From: Nocardioides euryhalodurans
Lineage (GTDB): Bacteria; Actinomycetota; Actinomycetes; Propionibacteriales; Nocardioidaceae
NCBI RefSeq assembly: GCF_004564375.1
Contig: NZ_CP038267.1
Span: forward strand, 639,501-703,500
Length of the DNA stretch: 64,000 nt
Direction: 5' to 3'
This document shows, one piece after another, positions 18,163-30,978 of the stretch. The notes below the pieces were generated by a model. It made no database searches and was not told the origin of the DNA. It was given only the letters and a program-made list of their open reading frames with translations. A program made the translations under genes and the position numbers. Position 1 is the first letter of the stretch. Every line of letters begins with the position of its first letter.

Positions 18163-18924
18163 TCAGGTCAGCACGGCGACGTCGCGGGCGATGTCGACCA
18201 CCGCCAGCGCGAAGACGACCGCCAGCCAACCGCGGAGCACCCAGGGACCCACCGGGGAGTCGAGTGCCCGCGCCCCCGCGGCGGTCCCGCGGAGCAGACG
18301 GAGCATGAGCCAGCCGGCGACGAGCGCGAGCATGATCGGCAGCATCGGGATGAACACCACCCAGACCCCGACCCCCACGACCAGGAGCACGGTGGGAAGG
18401 GGTCGGTCGCGGGCGAGCAGCCTCTCGGAGACGAGGCTCAGCAGCGCGACGTACGTCGCCGGGACCGCCACGAAGAGCGCGACCGCCAGCCACACCGGCT
18501 CGAGCAGCCGGAAGTCGACCCCGTCGGTGTGCACCAGCCCGGCGCCGACCACGACGCCTCCGCCGATCGAGATCGACAGCAGGCGGAACCAGGGCGGCCC
18601 GATCCGCAGCCCGCGCAGCGCCACGTAGAAGGCCGCACCGAGCAGGCCCAGGAAGGTCCCGACGACGAACATCAGGTTGAGCGAGCCGCTCAGCGTGAAC
18701 CGCCCCATGATGAAGCCGTCGTCGCTCGTGACCCCGTCGGCGACCGGGTTGAGCTCGACCAGGAGCAACATGGCCAGTCGCGAGAGCACGCCTGCCACCA
18801 GCCAGCCGCACACCAGACCGACCAGCGTGATCGTCGCCAGCGTGCGGGCCGCCGGCAGCGCGTCCTCACGCAGCCCCTCCGCGACTCCCCGCGGTCCTTC
18901 AGCCGTCACCGTCACGTCCGCCAC
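18163..18924 (-). CDS. Multi-pass membrane protein of unknown function
   Basis: A 253-residue protein with about six hydrophobic helices, including LATITLVGLVCGWLVAGVLS near residue 30, NLMFVVGTFLGLLGAAFYVA around 83, and several in the C-terminal half. A loop GVTSDDGFIMGRFTLSGS follows the first helix. No transporter or enzyme motif is recognised. It begins with GTG and ends 20 nt before the lipoprotein gene on the same strand, so the two may be transcribed together, although the lipoprotein also has its own -10-like box. Confidence 0.65.
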   Translation of the reverse strand: MADVTVTAEGPRGVAEGLREDALPAARTLATITLVGLVCGWLVAGVLSRLAMLLLVELNPVADGVTSDDGFIMGRFTLSGSLNLMFVVGTFLGLLGAAFYVALRGLRIGPPWFRLLSISIGGGVVVGAGLVHTDGVDFRLLEPVWLAVALFVAVPATYVALLSLVSERLLARDRPLPTVLLVVGVGVWVVFIPMLPIMLALVAGWLMLRLLRGTAAGARALDSPVGPWVLRGWLAVVFALAVVDIARDVAVLT

Positions 18925-18964
18925 CCCCCTCTTTCGTACCGGGGAGTGTGGCAGCAGCGCCCTC

Positions 18965-19396
18965 CTAGGTCGAGGGCTTCAGCCGCTCCAGCGCGAGACG
19001 GTAGCCGTCGATCCCGTGCCCGGCGATGGTCGCGACGGCGTACGGCTCGACGAGCGAGGTGTGCCGGAACTCCTCCGGGCGCTGCTGGGGGTCGGAGATG
19101 TGCACCTCGACCAGCGGAGCCGTCAGCTGGGCGCACGCGTCGTAGAGCGCGAGGGAGTAGTGGGTCCAGGCGGCGGCGTTGAGCACGACCGGGGTGCCGG
19201 CGTCGGCGGCCTCGTTGAGCCAGTCGAGGAGCTCGCCCTCGTGGTTGGTCTGCCGGGTCTCGACCTCCAGCCCGTGCTCGCGCCCCCAGCCCGCGCACAG
19301 CTCGACCAGCTCCGCGTACGTCGTCGTGCCGTAGATCTCCGGCTGCCGCCGGCCGAGCCTGCCCAGGTTGGGGCCGTTGAGCACCAGCACCCTCAT
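18965..19396 (-). CDS. aroQ: Type II 3-dehydroquinate dehydratase
   Basis: A 143-residue type II enzyme that dehydrates 3-dehydroquinate to 3-dehydroshikimate. It begins [20 protein letters not shown], with the flexible catalytic loop and tyrosine; [12 protein letters not shown] and [19 protein letters not shown] are the other signatures and [12 protein letters not shown] carries the catalytic histidine. The ATG overlaps the aroB stop by ATGA. Last gene of the aro cluster. Confidence 0.96.
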   Translation of the reverse strand: MRVLVLNGPNLGRLGRRQPEIYGTTTYAELVELCAGWGREHGLEVETRQTNHEGELLDWLNEAADAGTPVVLNAAAWTHYSLALYDACAQLTAPLVEVHISDPQQRPEEFRHTSLVEPYAVATIAGHGIDGYRLALERLKPST

Positions 19397-20487
19397 GCCG
19401 CACCGCCTCCGATGCGTTCCCAGGCGGCGCGGAGGTCGGCCTCCGTCGGCTCGAGGACCTCCGGACTGCCGAGGCCACGGAGCACCACGAACCGGATCTG
19501 CGAGCCGCGGGCCTTCTTGTCGACCTTCATCGCCTCGTGCAGCTCGTCGAAACCGGCGTTGGCGTACGTCGTCGGCAGGCCGACCCGCTGCAGGACCGCC
19601 CGGTGGCGCGCGACACCGGCGTCGTCGAGCACGCCCGCGATCCCGGCGAGCTCGGCGGCATAGACGCAGCCGATCGCGACCGCGTCGCCGTGGCGCATCC
19701 GGTAGCCCTCGGCCCGCTCGATCGCGTGGGCCAGGGTGTGGCCGTAGTTGAGCACCTCGCGACCCACACCCCCCGCGGCCGCTGTCTCGCGGAGGTCACC
19801 CACCACGACGTCGATCTTGACCCGGATGGCACGCTCGACCAGCTCCCTCAGCACCGGCGAGCCCGGCGTGAGGTCGGCCGGGTCGGACTGCTCGACCAGC
19901 TCCAGGATCCGGGGGTCGGCGATGAAGCCGCACTTCACGACCTCCGCCAGCCCGGCGGCGAGGTCGGCGCGGGGCAGCGTGTCGAGGGCGGCCAGGTCGC
20001 AGAGCACCCCGGCCGGCTCGTGGAAGGAGCCGACGAGGTTCTTGCCGGCGGCCGTGTTGATGCCGGTCTTGCCGCCGACGGCCGCGTCGACCATGGCGAG
20101 CAGCGTCGTCGGGACGTGGACGACCCGCACGCCGCGCAGCCAGGTCGCCGCGACGAACCCGCCGACGTCGGTGACCGAGCCGCCGCCGAAGGTCACGACG
20201 GCGTCGGACCGGGTGAAGCCGTGCTCGCCCAGGGCGTCCCAGCACTCGTGGGCGACCGACGCGGTCTTGGCGGCCTCGCCGTCGGGGAGGCCGAGGGCCA
20301 GCACGTCGTGGTCGTCGACGAGCCCGTCGACGAGAGGCTGCACCCGCTCGGCCAGCGGGTCGGCGAAGAGCACGGCCACCCGTTGCACCGACTCCCCCAG
20401 CATCCCGGCGAGCCGGTCCGCGAGCCCACGGCCCACGACCACGTCGTAGGGCGACGGCCCTGCCACGTGCAGGACGGTGTCGGACAT
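19393..20487 (-). CDS. aroB: 3-Dehydroquinate synthase
   Basis: A 364-residue NAD- and metal-dependent cyclase converting DAHP to 3-dehydroquinate. NAD site [35 protein letters not shown] and the metal-binding [12 protein letters not shown] are all present. The ATG shares one base with the aroK stop (TGATG); the same frame stays open upstream through aroK as a shadow only. Confidence 0.97.
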   Translation of the reverse strand: MSDTVLHVAGPSPYDVVVGRGLADRLAGMLGESVQRVAVLFADPLAERVQPLVDGLVDDHDVLALGLPDGEAAKTASVAHECWDALGEHGFTRSDAVVTFGGGSVTDVGGFVAATWLRGVRVVHVPTTLLAMVDAAVGGKTGINTAAGKNLVGSFHEPAGVLCDLAALDTLPRADLAAGLAEVVKCGFIADPRILELVEQSDPADLTPGSPVLRELVERAIRVKIDVVVGDLRETAAAGGVGREVLNYGHTLAHAIERAEGYRMRHGDAVAIGCVYAAELAGIAGVLDDAGVARHRAVLQRVGLPTTYANAGFDELHEAMKVDKKARGSQIRFVVLRGLGSPEVLEPTEADLRAAWERIGGGAA

Positions 20488-21008
20488 CAGGCTCCCTCCT
20501 CCAGCAGCCGCCGTACGTCGGCGGCGACCTCCTCGGGCGTCCGGCCGTCGGTGTCGACGACGTGCCTGGCGACCGCCTCGTAGACCGGGGTCCGCTCGTC
20601 GAGCAGACCCTTGATGCGGGACCGGACGTTGCCGAGCAGCAGCGGCCGGCCGACCCCGAGCCCGACGCGCTTGACCGCGTCGGACAGCCCGACCCGCAGG
20701 AAGACCACGCGGTGGCCGGCCAGCAGCCGCCGGGTCCTCTCGTCGAGCACCGCCCCGCCGCCGAGAGCGAGCACGCCGTCGTGGTCGGCGAGCGCCTCGG
20801 CGACCGCGGCGGCCTCGAGCACCCGGAAGTGGTCCTCGCCGTCGTCGACGAAGATGTCGGAGATGCTGCGGCCCTCGGCGGCCTCGATGTCGGTGTCGGT
20901 GTCGCGGACCGGGACGCCCCACGCGTCGCCGAGCAGCCCGGCGACGGTCGTCTTGCCCGCCCCCATCGGCCCGACCAGCACGACCCTCGGGCCGCCCGCC
21001 GGGGTCAC
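20487..21008 (-). CDS. aroK: Shikimate kinase
   Basis: A 173-residue P-loop kinase phosphorylating shikimate at O3. Walker [10 protein letters not shown] (13-21), the DTDTDIE shikimate/Mg site, [14 protein letters not shown] and LALGGGAVL are diagnostic, and the lid arginine region is [11 protein letters not shown]. The GTG start overlaps the aroC stop by GTGA. Confidence 0.97.
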   Translation of the reverse strand: MTPAGGPRVVLVGPMGAGKTTVAGLLGDAWGVPVRDTDTDIEAAEGRSISDIFVDDGEDHFRVLEAAAVAEALADHDGVLALGGGAVLDERTRRLLAGHRVVFLRVGLSDAVKRVGLGVGRPLLLGNVRSRIKGLLDERTPVYEAVARHVVDTDGRTPEEVAADVRRLLEEGA

Positions 21009-22183
21009 CGGTACCTCAGCGTGTCCAGGTAGCTCTCGGCGTTGCGACGGGTCTCCATCACCGAGTCGCCGCCGAACTTCTCGACGACCGCGTCGGCGAG
21101 CACCAGCGCCACCATCGCCTCCGCGACGATCCCGGCCGCGGGGACGGCGCAGACGTCGGAGCGCTGGTGGTGGGCCCTGGTCTCCTCGCCCGTGGCGACG
21201 TCGACGGTGCGCAGCGCCCGCGGCACGGTCGCGATCGGCTTCATGGCCGCACGGACGCGGAGCACCTCCCCGGTGGACATGCCACCCTCGGTGCCGCCCG
21301 AGCGGCCCGACGTACGGCGCAGGCCCTCGTCGGTCGGGACGATCTCGTCGTGGGCCTGCGAGCCGGGCGTCGCCGCCAGCTCGAAGCCGTCACCGACCTC
21401 CACGCCCTTGATCGCCTGGATGCCCATCAGCGCGCCGGCGAGACGGGAGTCGAGGCGACGGTCCCAGTGGACGTGCGACCCGAGGCCCGGCGGCAGCCCG
21501 TGGACGACCACCTCGACGACCCCGCCGAGGGTGTCGCCCTCCTGGTGGGCGCGGTCGATGGCGGCCACCATCTCGGCGCTGGCCTCGGGGTCGAGGCAGC
21601 GGACGGGGTCCTCGTCGAGCCGGGCCACGTCGTCGGGTCCGGGCACGACGCCCGACGGCGCGGGCACCCCGCCGAGCTCCACGACGTGGGAGACGACGCT
21701 CGCCCCGACCGCCTGCTCGAGGAAGTTGCTCGCGACCCTGCCCAGCGCCACCCGGGCTGCGGTCTCGCGTGCCGAGGCGCGCTCGAGCACCGGGCGGGCC
21801 TCGTCGAAGGCGTACTTCTGCATGCCGACCAGGTCGGCGTGCCCGGGCCGGGGGCGGGTGAGGGCGGCGTTGCGGGCCAGCGCCTCGAGCTCGACGGGGT
21901 CGACGGGGTCGGCGGACATCACCTTCTCCCACTTCGGCCACTCGGTGTTGCCGATCGTGATCGCGACCGGACCACCCTGGCTCCGGCCGTGCCGGACGCC
22001 CCCGGTGATGGTGACCTCGTCCTGCTCGAACTTCATCCGGGCGCCGCGGCCGTAGCCGAGGCGGCGGCGGGCGAGGGCGTCGACGAGGTCGTCGGAGGTC
22101 ACCTCGACATGGGCGGGCAGCCCCTCGAGGATCGCGACCAGGGAGGGGCCGTGGGACTCACCCGCGGTCAACCAGCGCAGCAT
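21005..22183 (-). CDS. aroC: Chorismate synthase
   Basis: A 392-residue FMN-dependent enzyme making chorismate, the branch point for aromatic amino acids and folate. [28 protein letters not shown], the [15 protein letters not shown] loop and RHDPC-like C-terminal [14 protein letters not shown] are seen. An AAGACT box lies 6 nt (GGGCCC) before the ATG, so a separate, possibly leaderless, promoter is plausible. First of three coupled genes aroC-aroK-aroB-aroQ. Confidence 0.97.
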   Translation of the reverse strand: MLRWLTAGESHGPSLVAILEGLPAHVEVTSDDLVDALARRRLGYGRGARMKFEQDEVTITGGVRHGRSQGGPVAITIGNTEWPKWEKVMSADPVDPVELEALARNAALTRPRPGHADLVGMQKYAFDEARPVLERASARETAARVALGRVASNFLEQAVGASVVSHVVELGGVPAPSGVVPGPDDVARLDEDPVRCLDPEASAEMVAAIDRAHQEGDTLGGVVEVVVHGLPPGLGSHVHWDRRLDSRLAGALMGIQAIKGVEVGDGFELAATPGSQAHDEIVPTDEGLRRTSGRSGGTEGGMSTGEVLRVRAAMKPIATVPRALRTVDVATGEETRAHHQRSDVCAVPAAGIVAEAMVALVLADAVVEKFGGDSVMETRRNAESYLDTLRYR

Positions 22184-22223
22184 GGGCCCAGTCTTTCACG
22201 CTCCCTCCGCGCGGCTGCGCGGG

Positions 22224-22931
22224 TCAGCCCCAGCCGAGATACGAGGCGACCCACGGCCCGGTGAGCACCCCCACCAGCGCCCCGAGCACCATGAACGGCC
22301 CGAACGGGTAGGCGGCGCGGAGCAGCCGGCGGTCCCGGCGCACGACGGCCAGGACCAGCCCGGGGATGCCGAAGACGAGGAACCCGGAGTAGACGCCGAC
22401 CGCCAGCTCGCCCCAGCCGAGGTGGCCCAGCGCGATGCCGAGCAGCGCAGCGAGGCGGACGTCGCCGAAGCCCATGCCGGCCGAGTGGACGAACCACAGC
22501 ACCCAGAAGAGCGACCGGGCGATGACCAGGCCCAGGCCGGCCCGGACGAGGTCGTCGGTGTCGCCGGTGACGCCCCAGCCGGCGAGCGCGGCGACCACGG
22601 CGAACGCCGTCGCCGGGAGCACCAGCCGCGACGGCAGCAGCTTGGTGTGCCAGTCGACGACCGACAGCGCGGCCAGGACCGGGACGAGCAGCACCAGCAC
22701 CGCCAGCCACCAGTCGCGACCGACCGAGGCACCCAGCAGACCGCCGGCGAGCGTGCACGCGAGCGCGGCGCGCCAGGCCAGGCCGGGACGGGCGCCGATC
22801 TCGGCGTACGGCGGCTTGGGCTCGGCGTCCTCGGCGAGGTCGGGCTCGGGCAGGAGCGCGATCAGCCGCGGGACCAGCAGCCCACCGAGGCCGGCCGCGA
22901 GCGCGGCGCCCAGGACGATCGTCGGGGTCAC
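22224..22931 (-). CDS. A24-family prepilin peptidase-like protease
   Basis: A 235-residue polytopic aspartic protease of the PilD/TadV type. The two catalytic aspartates are Asp93 (SVVDWHTKLLPSRL) and Asp157 (GMGFGDVRLAALLG). The cysteine-rich methyltransferase domain of Gram-negative PilD is absent. It would cut prepilins for type IV or Tad-type pili, none of which are encoded here; the position inside the aro cluster is common in Actinobacteria. GTG start overlaps the aroE stop by GTGA. Confidence 0.88.
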   Translation of the reverse strand: MTPTIVLGAALAAGLGGLLVPRLIALLPEPDLAEDAEPKPPYAEIGARPGLAWRAALACTLAGGLLGASVGRDWWLAVLVLLVPVLAALSVVDWHTKLLPSRLVLPATAFAVVAALAGWGVTGDTDDLVRAGLGLVIARSLFWVLWFVHSAGMGFGDVRLAALLGIALGHLGWGELAVGVYSGFLVFGIPGLVLAVVRRDRRLLRAAYPFGPFMVLGALVGVLTGPWVASYLGWG

Positions 22932-23737
22932 GCGCTGCTCCCCCGGGCGGCCAGTGCCGCCTCCCCCGCCCGACGCATCTCCGCGAGGGGCGCCGGCTCC
23001 CCGGTGAACAGGGTCAGCTGGAGGGCAGCCTGGTGGACGAGCAGGTCGAGTCCGGAGACCAGGACCCGACCGGCTGCGGCGGCGGCGAGCGGGGTGGGCC
23101 ACGGGTCGTAGAGCACCTCGAAGACCACCGGCGCGGCCGCGCAGCGGCTGACCAGCTCCGCGTCCTGGGCCGACACGGGCACCGTGGAGACCACGACCTC
23201 GCCGACCACCGCATCACCGAGGTCGCCGACCTCCACGTCCGGGGCGGAGGGGTGCCGGCCGATGGCGGCGGCCGTCTCGGCGGCACGCGCGGCCGAGCGG
23301 ACCAGCAGCCGGACCGAGGTGGCCCCGAGGTCGCACATCGCCAGTGCCGCCGACGCCGCCGTGGCGCCGCCGCCGAGCACCGTCACGGTCGCGACCGGTC
23401 CGTCCCAACGCTCGCGCACGGCGGCCGCCGCCCCGGGCAGGTCGGTGTTGTCCGCGGTCCAGCTCCCGTCCCTCCGCAGCAGGGTGTTGGCACCGCCGGC
23501 CAGACGTGCCCGGTCGGTGACCACGTCCCCGAGCGCCAGCGCCTCCCGCTTGAGCGGTGCGGTGACCGAGAGCCCGCGCCACGTCTCGTCGAGACCCGCC
23601 ACGAACCCCGCGAGCCCGCCCGCCACGACCCGGTGGGCGTCGTAGGCCCAGTCCAGGCCGACGGCGGCGTACGCCGCCCGGTGGAGGATCGGCGACAGCG
23701 AGTGCCCGATGGGGTCACCGACGACGGCGCAGCGCAT
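22928..23737 (-). CDS. aroE: Shikimate dehydrogenase
   Basis: A 269-residue NADP-dependent enzyme reducing 3-dehydroshikimate. VVGDPIGHSLSPILHRAAY at the N-terminus binds shikimate, LSVTAPLKREAL has the catalytic lysine, TADNTDLPGA the aspartate, and VTVLGGGATAASAALAM the dinucleotide-binding turn. It follows mltG by 12 nt and is coupled to the prepilin peptidase. Confidence 0.95.
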   Translation of the reverse strand: MRCAVVGDPIGHSLSPILHRAAYAAVGLDWAYDAHRVVAGGLAGFVAGLDETWRGLSVTAPLKREALALGDVVTDRARLAGGANTLLRRDGSWTADNTDLPGAAAAVRERWDGPVATVTVLGGGATAASAALAMCDLGATSVRLLVRSAARAAETAAAIGRHPSAPDVEVGDLGDAVVGEVVVSTVPVSAQDAELVSRCAAAPVVFEVLYDPWPTPLAAAAAGRVLVSGLDLLVHQAALQLTLFTGEPAPLAEMRRAGEAALAARGSSA

Positions 23738-23749
23738 GGTCCGGCCGCC

Positions 23750-24910
23750 TCAGCAGGCGTCGGAGGTCTCGCAGTAGGCCTCGAACTCCGCGTCGTAGGT
23801 GAGGAACTCGTCGTAGGTCTCCGCGAACTTCGTCTCGCCCGTCCGGAGGTTGACCGTGACGTAGTAGTACCAGTCGCCCGCGGTCGGGTTGCCCGCCGCT
23901 GCGATGGCCGCGTCACCCGGGGCCTCGATCGGTCCCGGGGGCAGCCCCTCGCTGACGTAGGTGTTGTAGGGCGACTCGAAGGCGCGGTCCTCCGGGGAGA
24001 TCGCGAAGCCGAGGTCGCGGTCGAGGGCGTAGTTGATGGTCGCGTCGATCTGGAGCAGCCCCACCGTGCCGGCGGTGCCGGGGTTCTCGATGCGGTTGTA
24101 GATCACCCGGGCGACCTTGCCGCGGTCCTCCTCACGGCTGGCCTCGGCCTCGATCAGGCTGGCGACCGTCATCAGCTCGTGGGGGGTGTAGCCGAGCTCG
24201 GCGGCCGCCCCCTCGAGGTCGTTCTCGTCCGCGGCCTGCTGCCAGCGCTCGACCATGGTGCGCAGGATCGAGGTGGGGGTCTCCTTCGGGCCGAAGTCGT
24301 AGGTCGACGGGAAGAGGTAGCCCTCCGCGTTGCCCTCGGCGTAGTCGGGGAGGCCGATCTTCGCGGGGTTGTCGAGCACCTTGCGGTACTGGGCGGCGGA
24401 GAAGTCGGTCTCCTTGGCGAGGACCTCGATGATGTCGTCCACGCGCAGCCCCTCCGGCACGGTGACGGAGTTGCGGAGGATGTTCTCGGGATCGACCAGG
24501 ACGTCCACGGCGTCGGCCGCGGCCATCTGCTTCTTCATCTGGTAGAAGCCGACCTGGATCGCGTTGGCGGCCTCGCCCTCGGCGGTGGCGGCGTTGAGGA
24601 AGGCCTGGACGGACGCGACCACTCCCGCGTTCTTGAGCCCGCGGCCCATCTCGGCGACGGAGTCACCCTCCTGCACCTCGAAGACGACCTTGCCGCGACC
24701 GGGCCCGGCGAAGTCCTCCGGGTCGGCGAACTGGTCGCGGATCAGGTCCACGCCCTTGCTCACCGCGAAGTAGAGACCGCCCACCACGATCGCGAGCGCC
24801 ACGAGGACGGCGAGGCAGCCCGGGAGGCTGCGTCGCTTCTTGCGTCGGCGCGCACCGCCTTCGTAGTACTCCTCCTCGGGAGTCTCCGCCTGCTGGTCGA
24901 TCTCGCTCAT
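23750..24910 (-). CDS. mltG: Endolytic murein transglycosylase MltG
   Basis: A 386-residue membrane-anchored lytic transglycosylase that cuts nascent glycan strands and sets their length. One membrane helix ([20 protein letters not shown], about 33-52) is preceded by a basic cytoplasmic stretch RRRKKRRS; the YceG domain shows [18 protein letters not shown] with the catalytic Glu and YNRIENPGT. Residues to the C-terminal CETSDAC are somewhat longer than minimal MltG. ATG overlaps the ruvX stop by ATGA. Confidence 0.94.
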   Translation of the reverse strand: MSEIDQQAETPEEEYYEGGARRRKKRRSLPGCLAVLVALAIVVGGLYFAVSKGVDLIRDQFADPEDFAGPGRGKVVFEVQEGDSVAEMGRGLKNAGVVASVQAFLNAATAEGEAANAIQVGFYQMKKQMAAADAVDVLVDPENILRNSVTVPEGLRVDDIIEVLAKETDFSAAQYRKVLDNPAKIGLPDYAEGNAEGYLFPSTYDFGPKETPTSILRTMVERWQQAADENDLEGAAAELGYTPHELMTVASLIEAEASREEDRGKVARVIYNRIENPGTAGTVGLLQIDATINYALDRDLGFAISPEDRAFESPYNTYVSEGLPPGPIEAPGDAAIAAAGNPTAGDWYYYVTVNLRTGETKFAETYDEFLTYDAEFEAYCETSDAC

Positions 24911-25365
24911 CCATCCCTCTCGACGGGTTCCCCGGGGGGCACTCCCGTGGCACGTTCGGTGTCCAGTGCGTGCTGAAGGATCATCACGGCGGCGGCCTGG
25001 TCGACGACGGCCCGACGCTGCTGTCCCTTCTTCCCCCGGTCGCGCAGCATAGCCTCAGCGGAAACCGTCGTCAGACGCTCGTCGACCAGACGCACCGTCA
25101 CCGGGTCGACCCGCTGGGCCAGCCGACCCGCGAAGTCCCTCACCTTGGCCGCCGCAGGGCCCTCCCCGCCCGAGAGCGAGCGGGGCAGCCCGACGACCAC
25201 CTCGACCGCCTCCTCCTCGTGGACCAGGCGCGCGATCCGGGCCAGGTCGCCCTTGCCCCGCCGCACGGTCTCGACCGGCGTGGCCAGGAAGCCCGTCGGG
25301 TCGCTCCGCGCGACGCCGATGCGGGCGTCACCGGGATCGATCCCGAGCCGTACGCCGTGGCGCAT
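24907..25365 (-). CDS. ruvX: RuvX/YqgF: putative pre-16S rRNA nuclease
   Basis: A 152-residue RNase H-fold nuclease of the YqgF family, involved in 16S rRNA 5' maturation and once proposed as a Holliday junction resolvase. [16 protein letters not shown] holds the first catalytic Asp, [19 protein letters not shown] the central motif and [17 protein letters not shown] the Glu. The start is ATG at 25365; a TTG just before it is an alternative. It lies 9 nt after alaS, with alaS-ruvX-mltG-aroE order typical of the phylum. Confidence 0.94.
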   Translation of the reverse strand: MRHGVRLGIDPGDARIGVARSDPTGFLATPVETVRRGKGDLARIARLVHEEEAVEVVVGLPRSLSGGEGPAAAKVRDFAGRLAQRVDPVTVRLVDERLTTVSAEAMLRDRGKKGQQRRAVVDQAAAVMILQHALDTERATGVPPGEPVERDG

Positions 25366-25374
25366 CAAGCCGTC

Positions 25375-28061
<2,687 letters not shown>

Positions 28062-28062
<1 letters not shown>

Positions 28063-28355
28063 CAGGTGGTGACCTCTCCAGTCTCTTGGGGGGTGGAGCG
28101 CTCGGAAGGGGAGCGTCCCGGTGTGGGCAGCTGTGGTGTCCCATGAGGCAGGACGCCGAAGCGCTCCCGCAACTCGGTTTCGCGGTCGGCGGCACCCTGG
28201 GCGACCTCGTCGCGGAAGAGCCGGGCGCCGAGGAACAACGCGTTGAACCGGTCCTGGAGCCCGTCGGCGGTGAACGCCTCCGCAGCGCGGCGGCCCCGCA
28301 CCATGCCGTAGATCCCCGCGCCGGCGCCGGCGACGAACCAGAGCCCGCGGCTCAT
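28062..28355 (-). CDS. Small conserved protein upstream of alaS (DUF6167-like)
   Basis: A 97-residue protein beginning [21 protein letters not shown], a Gly-rich hydrophobic helix, then an amphipathic region ([19 protein letters not shown]...[23 protein letters not shown]) and a Pro/Ser-rich tail. It resembles small proteins regularly found before alaS in Actinobacteria; function unknown. It overlaps the upstream gene by ATGA and alaS by TGATG, so its frame is fixed at both ends even though the frame stays open far upstream. Confidence 0.75.
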
Positions 28356-28852
28356 GCCGACTCCTTGACGTCGTCGTCGGTGAGCTGTTCGCGCTGCCGC
28401 GCCTGCCACTCGCGGTGGGCGGCGCGCATCTCGGTCCGACGCTGCTTGCGCGCTCGCTTGACCTCGCGCTTCATCTCGAAGCGGATCCGGTGGCGTGCCT
28501 CGGGAGCCAGCGCCCGGCGTACGCCGTGGGCCAGCGAGCCGAGCCTGATGACGCTCTCCCGCAGCACCAGGTCGGCGAAGACCGCGCGCTCCAGCTGCAC
28601 CGGCTCCGACGGCTCGTTGGTGGCTGCTCCCGGCTCGAGACCACCGACGCTGGTGATCCGGAACTCCTGCTCGTCGGCCATCGGCCGGCTCCGCTCGAGC
28701 TCCAGCCGGTCGAGCCGGCGACGGAGCTCCTCGGCCTCGGCCCGGGCCAGGTCCAGCTCGCGGGTCGTCCGGGCGCGGAGGCGGGCCAGCGCCACCAGCA
28801 GGCCGAGCGCGACCAGCGCCAGCCCACCGAGCACGAGCCACTCCCACGTCAT
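28352..28852 (-). CDS. Membrane-anchored coiled-coil protein
   Basis: A 166-residue protein with one N-terminal membrane helix ([20 protein letters not shown], 6-25), directly followed by a charged heptad-rich helix ([20 protein letters not shown], then RLELERS) and a basic C-terminal helix [15 protein letters not shown]. Orientation with the coiled coil in the cytoplasm is likely. No known family with a defined function; it is coupled to the gene before alaS. Confidence 0.7.
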   Translation of the reverse strand: MTWEWLVLGGLALVALGLLVALARLRARTTRELDLARAEAEELRRRLDRLELERSRPMADEQEFRITSVGGLEPGAATNEPSEPVQLERAVFADLVLRESVIRLGSLAHGVRRALAPEARHRIRFEMKREVKRARKQRRTEMRAAHREWQARQREQLTDDDVKESA

Positions 28853-28860
28853 GGGGTCCG

Positions 28861-28866
28861 ACCCTA
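28861..28866 (-). promoter_or_regulatory. -10 box (TAGGGT) for the gene cluster leading to alaS
   Basis: TAGGGT on the minus strand, 8 nt before the ATG at 28852; transcription would start on or next to the start codon and continue through alaS, ruvX, mltG and aroE. Confidence 0.5.
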
Positions 28867-29001
28867 TCGGGCGATTCGCGGGCGGTCCGGTCTGGTGGGC
28901 CTTGTGCGTAGTCCCCGGATCTTCGGTCGCTGATCGTCACCGGAGACGACACGAGGTTCGGGGAGTACCCGCCCGGCGCCCAGCCGCCCAGGCACCGTGA
29001 C

Positions 29002-30363
29002 CTACTCGCCCCGCACCAGCTTGCGGATCCGGTCCCACCGCTCGGCGACGGCGGCCTCGGCGCCCAGGGTGGTGGGTTGGTAGTACCGCGCGCCGGACAC
29101 CGCGTCGGGGGCGTACTGCTGGGTGGCGATGCCGTACGGCGCGTCGTGGCTGTAGACGTACCCCTTGCCGTGGCCGAGGTCGCCGGCCCCGCCGTAGTGG
29201 GCGTCGCGCAGGTGGGCCGGCACCGTGCCGATCTTGCCCGCCCGGACGTCCGCCATCGCCTGGTCGATCGCCTTGATCACGGCGTTCGACTTCGGAGCGA
29301 CCGAGAGCGCGATGGTCGCCTGGGCGAGGTTGATCCGCGCCTCGGGCATGCCGATCAGCTGCACGGCCTGCGCGGCCGCCACGGCGGTCTGGAGCACGGT
29401 CGGGTCGGCGAGCCCGACGTCCTCGCTGGCGTGGACGACCAGGCGGCGCGCGATGAAGCGCGGGTCCTCCCCCGCCTCGATCATCCGCGCCAGGTAGTGC
29501 AGCGCCGCGTCGGCGTCGGATCCCCGCATCGACTTGATCCACGCACTGACCACGTCGTAGTGCTGGTCCCCCTGGCGGTCGTAGCGCACGGCCGCCTGGT
29601 CGACGGCCGCCTCCGCCGACTCCAGGTCGATCGTCGCGGCACCACGGGCACCGGCGGCCCGGGCTGCCGCCTCGAGGTAGGTCAAGGAGCGACGGGCGTC
29701 GCCACCGGCCAGTCGTACGAGGTGCTCGCGGGCGTCCTCGTCGAGCTGGTACTCCGCCGCCAGCCCCCGCTCGTCGACCAGCGCGTTCTCCATCACGGCC
29801 CGGACGCCGTCGTCGGTCAGCGGCTGCAGCCGCAGCAGCAGGCTCCGGGACAGCAACGGCGAGATCACCGAGAAGAACGGGTTCTCCGTCGTGGCCGCCA
29901 CCAGCGTGACCCAGCGGTTCTCGACCCCCGGCAGCAGCGCGTCCTGCTGCGCCTTGCTGAAGCGGTGCACCTCGTCGACGAACAGCACCGTCTCGCTGCC
30001 GCCCCGGCTCAGCTCCGCGCGGGCCGCGTCGATCGCGGCGCGCACCTCCTTCACGCCCGCCGACACCGCCGAGACCTCGACGAACCGGCGGTCGGTCTGC
30101 TGGCTCACGATGGCGGCGATCGTGGTCTTGCCGGTCCCCGGCGGCCCCCAGAGCAGCAAGGAGGTGGCCTGGTCGCCCTCGATCAGCTGCCGCAACGGCG
30201 AGCCGGGGGCCCGCAGCTGCTCCTGCCCGACGAGCTCGTCGAGCGTCCGGGGTCGCATCCGTACCGGCAACGGCGCCGAGGAGTGGGTGTTGACGCCGAG
30301 CGATCCGCTCCCGGGTCCCTGGCGGGAGTCCGGCACGCCCGGGACGTCGAAGAGGCCTTCCAC
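29002..30363 (-). CDS. rarA: Replication-associated recombination protein A
   Basis: A 453-residue AAA+ ATPase of the RarA/MgsA/WRNIP1 family that acts at stalled forks. Walker [10 protein letters not shown], Walker [20 protein letters not shown], sensor [11 protein letters not shown] and the C-terminal MgsA domain ([20 protein letters not shown], then RDAHY...GKGYVYSHD) are present. The start was set at GTG 30363 because a TAGGCT box lies exactly 7 nt upstream; the open frame continues beyond only as shadow of the divergent genes. Confidence 0.94.
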   Translation of the reverse strand: MEGLFDVPGVPDSRQGPGSGSLGVNTHSSAPLPVRMRPRTLDELVGQEQLRAPGSPLRQLIEGDQATSLLLWGPPGTGKTTIAAIVSQQTDRRFVEVSAVSAGVKEVRAAIDAARAELSRGGSETVLFVDEVHRFSKAQQDALLPGVENRWVTLVAATTENPFFSVISPLLSRSLLLRLQPLTDDGVRAVMENALVDERGLAAEYQLDEDAREHLVRLAGGDARRSLTYLEAAARAAGARGAATIDLESAEAAVDQAAVRYDRQGDQHYDVVSAWIKSMRGSDADAALHYLARMIEAGEDPRFIARRLVVHASEDVGLADPTVLQTAVAAAQAVQLIGMPEARINLAQATIALSVAPKSNAVIKAIDQAMADVRAGKIGTVPAHLRDAHYGGAGDLGHGKGYVYSHDAPYGIATQQYAPDAVSGARYYQPTTLGAEAAVAERWDRIRKLVRGE

Positions 30364-30370
30364 GACCAGC

Positions 30371-30376
30371 AGCCTA
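30371..30376 (-). promoter_or_regulatory. Leaderless -10 box (TAGGCT) for rarA
   Basis: TAGGCT on the minus strand, 7 nt before the GTG at 30363; it decides the rarA start. Confidence 0.6.
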
Positions 30377-30465
30377 CGAGGCTCGCGCGCCACGGCCCGC
30401 GGTGGGACACTCGAGGAGCGACCCGCTCGGGGCCGCCACAGCGACACACCACGGAGGTGGTGCTC

Positions 30466-30966
30466 GTGGCAGCCGAGATTCCCCCCGTCGACCCCGCCCG
30501 TGACGAGGACCTGGTGCGCGACTTCGCGCGGACGGTGCTCGAGCAGGCCGCTCCCGAGGAGCTCGTCCTCTTCGACCAGACCGCCGCCGACTACTTCCGC
30601 GACCCCGACGCCGTCCTCGACCCCGCCCGCCGCGACGAGTCCGTCGGCTTCGGCCTCGACCTGGCCCTGCTCACGCCGTACGTGCTGGCCGTCGCGACGC
30701 CGGTCCTGGCGTTCCTCGTCCAGACGGTGGCCACCACCGCCAAGGCCGAGGCGACGCCGGTCATCACGGACCTGGTCCGGCGGCTGTTCCGGGCCGGCCG
30801 GAGCGAGGAGCCGAAGGACGCCCCGACCGTGCCGCCGGTCACCCCCGAGCAGGCACGACGGGTCCGCGAGGTCGCCCTGGCCCGAGCCAGCGACCTGGGC
30901 CTGCCCGAGGACCAGGCGCGCCTGCTCGCGGACTCCGTCGTCGGCGGCCTGGTCACCGCCGCCTGA
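30466..30966 (+). CDS. Unknown protein with one membrane segment, partner of the M48 protease
   Basis: A 166-residue protein starting at GTG with GGAGG 8 nt upstream. Acidic N-terminus (residues 1-55) precedes one hydrophobic segment ([20 protein letters not shown], about 66-85), then a basic linker and a C-terminal helical stretch [21 protein letters not shown] do not recognise a family. It is 12 nt before the M48-type protease gene and likely shares its mRNA, which suggests a regulator, anchor or effector partner of that protease. Confidence 0.65.
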   Translation: MAAEIPPVDPARDEDLVRDFARTVLEQAAPEELVLFDQTAADYFRDPDAVLDPARRDESVGFGLDLALLTPYVLAVATPVLAFLVQTVATTAKAEATPVITDLVRRLFRAGRSEEPKDAPTVPPVTPEQARRVREVALARASDLGLPEDQARLLADSVVGGLVTAA

Positions 30967-30978
30967 CACCGCCGCGCC

